Source: Poriferisphaera corsica (GTDB taxonomy: Bacteria > Planctomycetota > Phycisphaerae > Phycisphaerales > Phycisphaeraceae). From it: DNA of 64,000 nucleotides. The notes under the pieces are model-generated. The model had not been told where the DNA came from. It searched no databases and saw only the letters and a program-made list of their open reading frames with translations. Position numbers and translations under genes: made by a program. Shown here one piece after another: positions 35,764-43,455 of the stretch (the stretch's first letter is position 1; every line of letters begins with the position of its first letter). Location of the stretch: positions 2,774,175 to 2,838,174 of the forward strand of contig NZ_CP036425.1 in NCBI RefSeq assembly GCF_007747445.1, in the 5' to 3' direction.

Positions 35764-36225
35764 ATGAATCAGTTTGAAGAAAACGAGATCAACTTGCCGT
35801 TGACGGAACGCAAGGGCAAAGCATTACGAGCTGAGTCGATCAGCGAATCATCTATTCGCAGGTTAGTCTTTACGTTCTACGATCGGATACAGGGGCATGC
35901 GAAGTTGGGGCCTGTTTTTAGTGAACGGATTTCGGACTGGACGCCGCATTTGGAGAAGATGTGTGACTTCTGGTCGTCGGCAACGATGCGAACTGGTCGA
36001 TATTCGGGACGGCCATTACCGGTACATCGCGGTATTCCGGATTTGACCGCTGAGTTGTACCACGAGTGGTTGGCTTTGTTTTATCAAACGACATCTGAAG
36101 TGTTTACTGAGTCGGATGCGGCGATCTTTAATGCGATGGCAACGCGGATGGCTCAGAATATGGTGCATGCGTTGGATCTTGGGCAATTGTGTGTGCCAAC
36201 GGGAAGTGGTTTGGATGGCGCGTAG
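35764..36225 (+). CDS. Group III truncated haemoglobin
   Basis: 153 residues from the ATG at 35764 (AGGA 6 bases upstream). The globin part has RRLVFTFYDRIQGHAKLGPVFSERI, the typical N-terminal pattern of truncated globins, then WTPHLEKMCDFWSSATMRTGRYSGRP, characteristic of group III, and the proximal-helix His in LYHEWLALF. Such proteins bind haem and are tied to oxygen, NO or peroxide chemistry. An extension of about 25 residues precedes the globin core. It lies 45 bases upstream of a sensor kinase on the same strand. Confidence 0.88.
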   Translation: MNQFEENEINLPLTERKGKALRAESISESSIRRLVFTFYDRIQGHAKLGPVFSERISDWTPHLEKMCDFWSSATMRTGRYSGRPLPVHRGIPDLTAELYHEWLALFYQTTSEVFTESDAAIFNAMATRMAQNMVHALDLGQLCVPTGSGLDGA

Positions 36226-36270
36226 AAAAACCGATGCTAGACTTATCAATTTAATTTACAATGATTGTTA

Positions 36271-37914
36271 ATGAGCAAGTCTGTACGTCTGACTCTTGCG
36301 AATAAATGTCTACTCCTGTTTGGTGGAGCGGTTGTGCTGATTCTGGCATCGGCGCTGGTTGTGGTTGCGCTTCGTATGCAGACGTTGGTACAGCATGGGC
36401 CGAAGAAGCGGGCGCGGGATTTTGCGAATGCGTATATTGCGGATGAAATCCAGTTGGGCAGCGCACTGAAGTCAGCGAGGGATTTGCATACGGTGTTGCC
36501 GCCGGATGAGGATTTGAAGCTTGTATATCTGCCGCGGGGTGAGTTTTCATACGTTGAAGATGAGGATGAGTTTGTCGAGAGCGCGATCGAATACTTTCAG
36601 TTACGGGCGGGTTCAACAGAACGGTTTACCACGGCGGTGGATGCGGATAACGAGCGGTACTACCGGTATATCAGAGCGATCAGGCGATCGGATTTAGCGA
36701 CAATTAGAGGAGGAGCGGCGGCAGGGTTTCGGCCGATGGTTGAGGTGGGAATTGCGAACCCGCTTGATGGGATTCTATTGATTGATTTGCGCGATCCGGA
36801 TGCCCCGGTCGAGCAGGCAGTGAACATTATTTATCTGACGGCTGCGGGGATTGCGTCGGGGTTGCTGGCAATCTTTGTGTTCTGGTATATCACGACGAGG
36901 TTGATTTTGTCGCCGATCCGATTGCTGCGTGATTACGCGGGTGCGGTCTCTGAGGGGAACTTAAACATCAGGTCGGATATTAATACGGGTGATGAGTACG
37001 AGCAGTTATCAGATATGTTTAATCATATGCTGGACAATATTCGTAAATCGGATCAGGATTTGCGGTCGATTAATAAATCACTGGATTTGAAGCTTGGCGA
37101 GTTAGCAGAATCTAACATTGCGCTGTACGAGGCGAACAAGATCAAGGGTGAGTTTTTAGCGAATGTTTCACATGAGCTTAGAACGCCACTGAATTCGATT
37201 AACGGGTTCGCGGAGGTTTTAGCGGAAACGTTTGCGGAGTCGATATCGCCCGCGGATGAGAAGCGAAAACGATATATCAACAATATTATGAAATCGAGTC
37301 GGCAACTGCTTGATTTGATTAATGACTTGTTGGACTTGGCGAAGATCGAAGCGGGGCGACTGGAGCTTCATTTGTCTTCGGTATCGGTGAGTGATATGAC
37401 AGAGGGCTTGATTAACTTGATGCGGCCACAGGCGGAAAAAGCGCAGATAGGATTAGAGCTTGATGTACCGATGAACTTGCCGACGGTCCATACGGATGCG
37501 GGCAAGTTGCAGCAAATCTTGTTTAACTTTCTGTCGAATGCGATTAAGTTTTCACCTGCTGGCGGCAAGGTTACTCTAAGCGCTGGATTGGATGAGGAGG
37601 ATGGGAGTGGGCGAAAGCAGATGATGCGTTTTGCGGTCAGGGATGATGGGCCGGGGATTGCAACGGAAGATCAACTACGGATTTTTGAAAAATTTACGCA
37701 GTTGGACACGTCAACAACACGGGAATATGGGGGAACTGGATTGGGGTTGACGATATCGAAAGAACTGGCGGATATGCTTCAAGGCGAGATTACACTGGAT
37801 TCGGATACGGGGCGTGGGGCAGAGTTTGCGATAATAGTGCCGATGAACCTTGAGCGAAAGGTTGTGCCATTGATGCCTGATTTGAGGGTGGATAAACCGG
37901 TGGGTGAAGGGTAA
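36271..37914 (+). CDS. Membrane sensor histidine kinase
   Basis: 547 residues from the ATG at 36271 (an in-frame TTG lies at 36265). Two membrane helices (about 14-34 and 190-212) enclose an extracytoplasmic sensor of about 155 residues with no recognised fold. A HAMP linker and short coiled coil follow, then the HisKA domain with phospho-acceptor H301 (VSHELRTPLN) and the HATPase domain with DDGPGIA and GGTGLGLTI boxes. No response regulator is adjacent, so it is an orphan. The preceding globin gene may be co-transcribed, but a functional link is only suggested by position. Confidence 0.9.
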   Translation: MSKSVRLTLANKCLLLFGGAVVLILASALVVVALRMQTLVQHGPKKRARDFANAYIADEIQLGSALKSARDLHTVLPPDEDLKLVYLPRGEFSYVEDEDEFVESAIEYFQLRAGSTERFTTAVDADNERYYRYIRAIRRSDLATIRGGAAAGFRPMVEVGIANPLDGILLIDLRDPDAPVEQAVNIIYLTAAGIASGLLAIFVFWYITTRLILSPIRLLRDYAGAVSEGNLNIRSDINTGDEYEQLSDMFNHMLDNIRKSDQDLRSINKSLDLKLGELAESNIALYEANKIKGEFLANVSHELRTPLNSINGFAEVLAETFAESISPADEKRKRYINNIMKSSRQLLDLINDLLDLAKIEAGRLELHLSSVSVSDMTEGLINLMRPQAEKAQIGLELDVPMNLPTVHTDAGKLQQILFNFLSNAIKFSPAGGKVTLSAGLDEEDGSGRKQMMRFAVRDDGPGIATEDQLRIFEKFTQLDTSTTREYGGTGLGLTISKELADMLQGEITLDSDTGRGAEFAIIVPMNLERKVVPLMPDLRVDKPVGEG

Positions 37915-38009
37915 ATATTGAGGTCAGACGGGGATGAGGGATATGCCAGACGATCGCGTATCGCCGGTGGTTGGGGTTATGCATTTTCTCTAACTAACTT
38001 ATGGATAGA

Positions 38010-38681
38010 CTATGCGGCTGGGCGAAGGCGGAGCGATGAGGTCTGATTTTCGGATTTGGATTGACTTGAAGATGTGGGATTGGCTTTGGGTTTGGGGATG
38101 ACTTTGACGGAACGCGCGGGGACACCGACGACTTTGTCGTGAGGTTTGATGGGTTTGGTCACGACGGAGCCAGCACCGACGATTGTGCTACGTCCGACGT
38201 TGTCCATGATAACGGCATTTGCGCCGATCCATGAGCCGGAGCCGATGATGACGCGTGTGTAGCAGACTTCTTGTTCGTGTCTATCTTCGCTGGTATGTGA
38301 GCCGTGTTGATGACGGCCGGAGAGGATTTGGGAATCGTCGGAAATGTAGGAGTGGTGACCAATATCGACGAGGCCGATGGATACATGGCGGCCGATACAT
38401 ACTGCTTCACCAATGCGAGAATCGGGTTTTGAGATGATGGACATGTAACCGAAGCAGACGTCTTTGCCGCAGTGTGCGAGAGTTTGTTTGTAGAAGGCGT
38501 AGCGAGCGTAGACGCCGACGAGGCCGGGGATTGCGGCAACAGATTCGGCAGCGAGGGAGAAGGCTCGGTTTTTATCGATAATTTTTGAGGCGATACGGTA
38601 GTTAATGAGGGTAGGCGCGGCGCGAAGGAGGCCAACCATCTGGGCGGCGAGTTTCAGTTTTGGTTTGTATTTGCTGTCCAT
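38010..38681 (-). CDS. Hexapeptide-repeat acyltransferase
   Basis: 223 residues. After an N-terminal helical part the sequence runs in left-handed beta-helix repeats ([IV]Gxxxx), for example RIGEAVCIGRHVSIGLVDIG, then VIIGSGSWIGANAVIMDNVGRSTIVGAGSVVTKPI and the typical end DKVVGVPARSVK. This is the CatB/WcaF/serine O-acetyltransferase superfamily, acylating sugars or amino acids. GAGG lies 9 bases before the ATG. It is next to a glycosyltransferase on the same strand, suggesting polysaccharide modification. A Ser/Lys-rich tail follows the domain. Confidence 0.85.
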   Translation of the reverse strand: MDSKYKPKLKLAAQMVGLLRAAPTLINYRIASKIIDKNRAFSLAAESVAAIPGLVGVYARYAFYKQTLAHCGKDVCFGYMSIISKPDSRIGEAVCIGRHVSIGLVDIGHHSYISDDSQILSGRHQHGSHTSEDRHEQEVCYTRVIIGSGSWIGANAVIMDNVGRSTIVGAGSVVTKPIKPHDKVVGVPARSVKVIPKPKANPTSSSQSKSENQTSSLRLRPAA

Positions 38682-38756
38682 GGGTATGTTCCTCGCGGTG
38701 GTGAGCGGTTTGTATGTGTTATATCGGTTGTATGGAGGGAGCGTTTTAGTGCGATA

Positions 38757-40091
38757 TCATGCTGCGGCGATGAGAGAGGGTGTATGCATGGAAGAGGGGA
38801 TTTTAAAGGGCTGATTGGTGAGTAGTGAATAAAGGAGGGCGGTTTTCTCGGACCATGATTCGTTGTGAAGGCGTTGACGAGCATGGGTATGATGCGGATC
38901 TATGCCGACACGTGAGCGGAGCATGGCAATATCGGTGAAGGCGTGGGGATCTGAAGCGAGATCACAGGCATCACACCAGGCGTGTGTAGCGGGGAGGTTG
39001 CGACAGATGACGGGCTTGCCTGTGGCGAGATATTCTTTGAGCTTAAGGGGCTGCATCGCGTGTGTGACTGGAGCATCGATGTAGGGCATGACGAGGACGT
39101 CGGCGGCGTGTGCGAAGTGAGGAAGGAATTGGTATGGGATGTTGCCGGTCATAGAGAGGCCGGGAACAGCGAGGCCGGTGGGGCCTTCACCCATAAGTTG
39201 GTGAAGCCGCGGGTTGGGTTTAGCTTCGGGGCCAGTGAGGACGAGTTTACCCCCTGCTCTGCGAGCGGTGCGTGAGAGTTGATCGACAAAATCGAGGTCG
39301 AGGCGTTCATCGATGAGGCCCCAGAAAAGGAAGATCGGGCCGTTAATTGATGAGAGCCAATTGAGTTTGGCGGCGATGTTGCTGGGGAGGTTTTGAGTGT
39401 GGGTGGGTGGTTTTGACCAATGATCGAGATGTATGCCGTGGGTTAAGAGGCGGGTATCGGTGCGACCCATCGAAGCGATACGTGAACGGAGCGTTTGAGA
39501 AACGCAGATAATCTGGTCGACATCTGAGACGAGTTGACGTTCCATGGTGTCCATAACGTGCTGATCACAGCCGGGCCATTGTGAAAAGTCATCGACACAG
39601 TAGTAAACCCATTGGGCGGGAAGTTCGGGGACGAGGTCAGCAGTGATGGGAAGTGTGGTGAGGATGATGCGATGGGTGGCGGGGGATTGTGAGGGGTGTA
39701 TGCCGAGGTTTTGCCAGTTTTGATTGATGGCTTTTGTGAGACGTGATTTGTTGAAACGGCGTTGCCAATCGCTGCGGAAACCGGGATACATGAGGGGGGA
39801 AATGACCCTGGGCTGCATAAGAACTGAGGAAGATGAGGTGGGGGGGGATGTGGGCGGCTTGGAGCGATGGATTAGTTTGCGTGCGGCTTTTTTCAGGTCT
39901 TTGCTGGAGAAATTGATTGACCGCGTGCCGATGGTGTTGACCCAGAGGACGGAATGGATGTTGTGTGAAAATTGGGTATTGGTAAGCAATTCCCGGATGA
40001 GATGTTGAGAACTAGATGGATGTTGTGCCCAGTCGTCAGAGAGGACGGTGATGTGGATAGGTGCCGAGTTTTTGGGTTGATTGACGCTCAT
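38757..40091 (-). CDS. Glycosyltransferase, TuaH-like (GT4-type fold)
   Basis: 444 residues with two Rossmann-type halves. Features: HITVLSDDWAQHPSSSQHL at the start, YYCVDDFSQWPGCD (the YxxxDD pattern of TuaH-like transferases), FLFWGLIDERLDLDFVDQL, and GTGKP-type donor loop LKEYLATGKPVI. The acceptor and donor sugars are unknown. It lies just upstream of the acyltransferase on the minus strand, so a small cell-surface glycan operon is likely. Substrate-specific claims are not supported by the sequence. Confidence 0.78.
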   Translation of the reverse strand: MSVNQPKNSAPIHITVLSDDWAQHPSSSQHLIRELLTNTQFSHNIHSVLWVNTIGTRSINFSSKDLKKAARKLIHRSKPPTSPPTSSSSVLMQPRVISPLMYPGFRSDWQRRFNKSRLTKAINQNWQNLGIHPSQSPATHRIILTTLPITADLVPELPAQWVYYCVDDFSQWPGCDQHVMDTMERQLVSDVDQIICVSQTLRSRIASMGRTDTRLLTHGIHLDHWSKPPTHTQNLPSNIAAKLNWLSSINGPIFLFWGLIDERLDLDFVDQLSRTARRAGGKLVLTGPEAKPNPRLHQLMGEGPTGLAVPGLSMTGNIPYQFLPHFAHAADVLVMPYIDAPVTHAMQPLKLKEYLATGKPVICRNLPATHAWCDACDLASDPHAFTDIAMLRSRVGIDPHHTHARQRLHNESWSEKTALLYSLLTNQPFKIPSSMHTPSLIAAA

Positions 40092-40474
40092 AGTGTAAGG
40101 ATTACATCGAATGAGAGGCGGGAAGGTCTGAAGAGGGGCGGCTAAAGCCCGATAATGTGGGGTCAGGCGGGGGTGAAGGTTGCAGTTTTTTATAAGCGGT
40201 CTATGATTTTTAGAGCGTCTTGCGTCATTATTTATGCGTTGACCTGAGGGTCGATTGCGTCAGTAGAAGGTATTTTATCGATACTTTACTGCTATTATTC
40301 ACAGGCAAGACCTAATATATATTCATGCAAACTACTCTAGTTGAAAGAATTCACCCCACGGGGAGCGGATTGGGGGTTGATGAGGTGGAAGCGGCTGAAT
40401 TTTGCAGAAATTCATGGTTCGACGTAACTTATGGATGAAATTCAGCGAATGACCCTTGTAAAAAGGTATTTGAT
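40092..40474. other. Divergent intergenic region glycosyltransferase / nuoB
   Basis: 383 bases, no gene. One third of it is copy E of the inverted-repeat element (40211-40339). The nuoB promoter must lie within or to the right of the element. Confidence 0.55.
40211..40339 (+). repeat. Inverted-repeat element, copy E (129 bp)
   Basis: Begins TAGAGCGTCTTGCGT, identical to copy A over these 15 bases, and ends ATGCAAACTACTCTA. The core is GCGTTGACCTGAGGGTCGAT. Same orientation as copy A. Confidence 0.8.
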
Positions 40475-41041
40475 ATGGGCCTTGAGAATCTGATTCGTGA
40501 TGGCGGGTTTATGACGACGCAATTACAGCGTGTTGTGAACTGGTCGCGTCGCAGCTCTGTGTGGCCGATGCCGTTTGCGACGGCGTGCTGCGGTATTGAA
40601 TTGATGGCAACGGCTTCGAGTCGTTATGACTTAGCACGTTTTGGTGCTGAGGTGATGCGATTTAGCCCGCGACAGGCGGATTTGCTGATTGTGGCGGGTC
40701 GCGTGTCGATCAAGATGATGCCAGTGTTGCAGCGAATCTATGAGCAGATGACTGAGCCGAAGTGGGTTGTATCGATGGGTGCGTGTGCATCGACGGGTGG
40801 TTTGTTTGATGCTTATGCGACAGTACAGGGCGTGGATCAGTTCTTGCCGGTGGATGTGTATGTGCCGGGCTGCCCGCCTAGGCCTGAGACGCTGATTGAG
40901 GGGATCATGGCGATTCAGCGTGTGATTGATGCGGATGGTATTCGGATGGATCAAGGGAAACGCGAGCCGCTGAATATTGTGGTTGAGCCAAACTATGATG
41001 TGAAAGACCAGCCTGTGGAATTGAGTGTTGGGAACACTTAA
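40475..41041 (+). CDS. nuoB: NADH-quinone oxidoreductase subunit B
   Basis: 188 residues. NuoB carries cluster N2, the last iron-sulfur centre before quinone. Ligands are visible as the adjacent Cys pair in [10 protein letters not shown], the Cys in [10 protein letters not shown] and the Cys in [11 protein letters not shown]. Length is normal. It is a single gene with its own terminator; its structural partner nuoD lies about 35 kb away in this window, and nuoA and nuoC are not adjacent. Confidence 0.96.
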   Translation: MGLENLIRDGGFMTTQLQRVVNWSRRSSVWPMPFATACCGIELMATASSRYDLARFGAEVMRFSPRQADLLIVAGRVSIKMMPVLQRIYEQMTEPKWVVSMGACASTGGLFDAYATVQGVDQFLPVDVYVPGCPPRPETLIEGIMAIQRVIDADGIRMDQGKREPLNIVVEPNYDVKDQPVELSVGNT

Positions 41042-41068
41042 TTCGAAACATTGAAAGAAAAATCATGG

Positions 41069-41098
41069 AAGCTGAATGCATTGCGTTCAGCTTTTTTT
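41069..41098 (+). terminator. Intrinsic terminator after nuoB
   Basis: Stem AAGCTGAA/TTCAGCTT followed by a T-run, 28 bases past the nuoB stop. Confidence 0.85.
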
Positions 41099-41309
41099 AT
41101 GATTAATAACATGACTAAGGTGACAGGATATAGGTTTAATGATTGATAGGCGAGGTGGTAAAAATATTGCTAAATAAATGATTTGAACATTGTTGATTCG
41201 GTGGGGGGGTGGGTGCATAAGATTCTGGTGAATACGAAAGAAAGTTCGGGTCAGCCGGGCAAAACTGACTGAACCGATTCACATTTCACTACCGATGCTG
41301 AAGACCTAG

Positions 41310-41345
41310 CGTGACGCGGACCTCCACCGCGTCACGTTTTTTTTT
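41310..41345 (+). terminator. Strong orphan intrinsic terminator
   Basis: Perfect 10-bp stem CGTGACGCGG/CCGCGTCACG, 7-base loop, then nine T. No gene precedes it on this strand after the nuoB terminator. Confidence 0.85.
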
Positions 41346-41350
41346 ATCTT

Positions 41351-41370
41351 CCCCCCCTGTTTCGCAAGCG
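41351..41370. repeat. C-rich 20-base direct repeat, copy 1
   Basis: CCCCCCCTGTTTCGCAAGCG, identical to 43711-43730 inside the recN insertion. Too long to be chance. Confidence 0.7.
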
Positions 41371-41490
41371 GGAAACGTAAGCAGTTGCAGGCAATCACCA
41401 TCAAAGAACGATACCTCCTCTTGTTTCTAAAGCGAGGTTTAGAGGTGACTGCAAGCTATTGCGTGTCTTTGGATTTTGCTGATCTTGTAA

Positions 41491-41517
41491 GGCGCGCCGC
41501 GAAGTGTCGCGGCGGCT
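41491..41517. repeat. GC-rich palindromic repeat, copy 2
   Basis: Reverse complement of the 31561-31587 repeat with a single difference in the loop. Stem GCCGCGA/TCGCGGC. Confidence 0.6.
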
Positions 41518-41550
41518 ACGCTATGTATCTTTGATTATTCTAATCGCTGA

Positions 41551-43125
41551 TTAGTGAACGCGTTTGAGGGAGTTATAAGTGTTTGGGCTGGGGTAATCGG
41601 GGGTGAGGATCGCTGCGGAGTATGGGGGGAGTTTGATGTCGATGAAGCCGACATGGGTTTGATGGCGTTGGCCGGTGAGGAGGTCTTTGAGTTGGATGTT
41701 GGCGGCAATCTTGGGTGAGCGGTGAGGGACGAGTTCAGTGATGGTCTCAGAGGTTGGGTTAATAAAAATGAAGGTTTCTTCTTCGATGCGATCAGTGTAT
41801 CTGCGGAACGCAAGGGCGCGTTCGGTATCGAGGAAATTGATTTCGCCGACCCGGAGTGCGCGGCGAGATTGACGCAGATCAATGAGTTGTTTTGTGAAAT
41901 CGTAGATGGGGTTTGAGTCCGAGAGGAGATCCCATCGCATAGGTGCGCGGCAGGCGGGATCACCGCCACCAGTCATGCCGAGTTCTGTGCCGTAATAGAG
42001 ACAGACGGCTCCGGGGAGGGTGAACTGCATGATCTGGGCTAACTGTCGCTTAGCCTCATGTGGGAAGTCGTGACGGAGACGTGCGGTATCGTGGTTATCG
42101 AGGATGAGCCATGATCGGAGTGCGGCGTGCATGCCGATGTCGGCGTACATTTGATTGAGGAATCGGGCGGCTTGTTGGCCGGTGATGCGGTTTTGGAGGA
42201 GGTAGAACATGATGTGCCGGGCATGAAAGTTCATGACGCCGTCTTGTACGTCTGTCCATTGCGAGGGATAGTTCCAGAACTCGCCGACAATACAAGATTG
42301 GGGGTTGGCACGGCGTGCGGCTTCGCGGATCTCATCGATGTAGTTAAAGCCGAGGTCGTAAGCGACATCGAGTCGCCAACCGTCGATGCCGTCGCGGATG
42401 TAGGATTGAACGACGGAGGATTCGTCTTCCCAAAGGAGTTGACGGAGTTCGGGGTTTTCGAGGTTGAGTTCGGGGAGGTTTTTGGCGTTATACCAGCAGC
42501 GGAAGCCGTGCTCGTACTTATCGTCGATTAGATACCAGTCGCGGAATTCTGAGTTGGGGTTCTCGATTGCGTCTTTAAAATATGGGGAGTTGAAGCCCAT
42601 GTGATTGAAGACGCCGTCGAGCATGATTTTCATGTTGTGGTTGTGGATATCGTTGATGAGTTGTGAGAGATCTTCGCGTGAGCCGTATTCGGGACTAATC
42701 GTAAAATAGTCGGAGGCGTCGTATTTGTGGTTTGTGGCTGCGGAGAAGATGGGGTTGAGATAGAGGATGTCAGTGCCAAGCGATTGGATGTAGTCGAGTT
42801 TGGTGCGGAGTGACTGAAGGTCGCCGCCCCAAAAATCATGCTGATGCATGCGCATACCATCGGCATCATGCACGGGTTTACTGGTTGGATACTCTGTCCA
42901 TTTGCGGAGTGTACGGGGCGAGTCGTAAAGCCCTTGCGAAATTTTATCGTTGAGGTTTTTCGGGGGTACGAAGCGGTCAAGATAGACGTGATAGACGAGG
43001 GGTGCGCATCGCCAATCCTGTTCACGAACATCGAGAACAGGAGCGAGTTCGCGGTCGTTGCGATTTGAAAAATCAGGCTGAATAGGCGTATCGACGTTTA
43101 AGGGAGAGGTAGTTGGTTCGCTCAT
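41551..43125 (-). CDS. GH13 alpha-amylase / neopullulanase-like enzyme
   Basis: 524 residues from the ATG at 43125; the frame is open to 43245 but the extra 40 residues have no ribosome site. The four GH13 regions are present: LDGVFNHMG, DGWRLDVAYD (nucleophile Asp), GEFWNYP (acid/base Glu) and LDNHDTARL (transition-state Asp). There is a short N-terminal segment and a C-terminal beta domain ending LPPYSAAIL. No signal peptide, so it acts on intracellular alpha-glucans or maltodextrins. The layout resembles neopullulanase/cyclomaltodextrinase but the exact specificity is open. Confidence 0.88.
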   Translation of the reverse strand: MSEPTTSPLNVDTPIQPDFSNRNDRELAPVLDVREQDWRCAPLVYHVYLDRFVPPKNLNDKISQGLYDSPRTLRKWTEYPTSKPVHDADGMRMHQHDFWGGDLQSLRTKLDYIQSLGTDILYLNPIFSAATNHKYDASDYFTISPEYGSREDLSQLINDIHNHNMKIMLDGVFNHMGFNSPYFKDAIENPNSEFRDWYLIDDKYEHGFRCWYNAKNLPELNLENPELRQLLWEDESSVVQSYIRDGIDGWRLDVAYDLGFNYIDEIREAARRANPQSCIVGEFWNYPSQWTDVQDGVMNFHARHIMFYLLQNRITGQQAARFLNQMYADIGMHAALRSWLILDNHDTARLRHDFPHEAKRQLAQIMQFTLPGAVCLYYGTELGMTGGGDPACRAPMRWDLLSDSNPIYDFTKQLIDLRQSRRALRVGEINFLDTERALAFRRYTDRIEEETFIFINPTSETITELVPHRSPKIAANIQLKDLLTGQRHQTHVGFIDIKLPPYSAAILTPDYPSPNTYNSLKRVH

Positions 43126-43455
43126 GGTGCTACTCGGGTTTTTATCGTTTGTTGGGAATTGTATCGCGTTGACTGTTGGGTCATGATGCACAAATGGGAC
43201 AGCACAATCAGTTGCTACTGAAACTGTATGCAGGAAGCGATACATTCGTGGGTGTTTTGGTTATGGCGCAGTCGTAGAAGTCGCTGCGAGTGTTTGTAAA
43301 GGTGGGATTGCATGCCTTGGCATTGCGGTGTCACGCGTTAATCGTACCCGGTAGTGAACGATTAACAGTGATATTATCAGAAAATATGAGGAATGGAAGG
43401 GGGAATGAGTGGAATGAATGGTGAGATCGACTGATGATTTGAGAAGGGGGTGAGA

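Larger units (their letters stand above)
41099..41550. other. Non-coding stretch with an orphan terminator (candidate small RNA) and two repeats
   Basis: No protein gene is supported. At 41310-41345 a second strong plus-strand terminator stands without an upstream gene, after nuoB has already been terminated, so a small RNA between about 41130 and 41345 is possible; an inner hairpin GGTCAG/CTGACT lies near 41251-41275. Further right are a C-rich 20-mer (41351-41370) shared with recN and a GC palindrome (41491-41517) shared with 31561. Confidence 0.4.

Noticed and set aside
41251-41275. c-di-GMP or other known riboswitch near 41.25 kb
   Set aside because: A GGGCAAA string is present but the rest of the conserved core is missing and no gene follows in the same direction.
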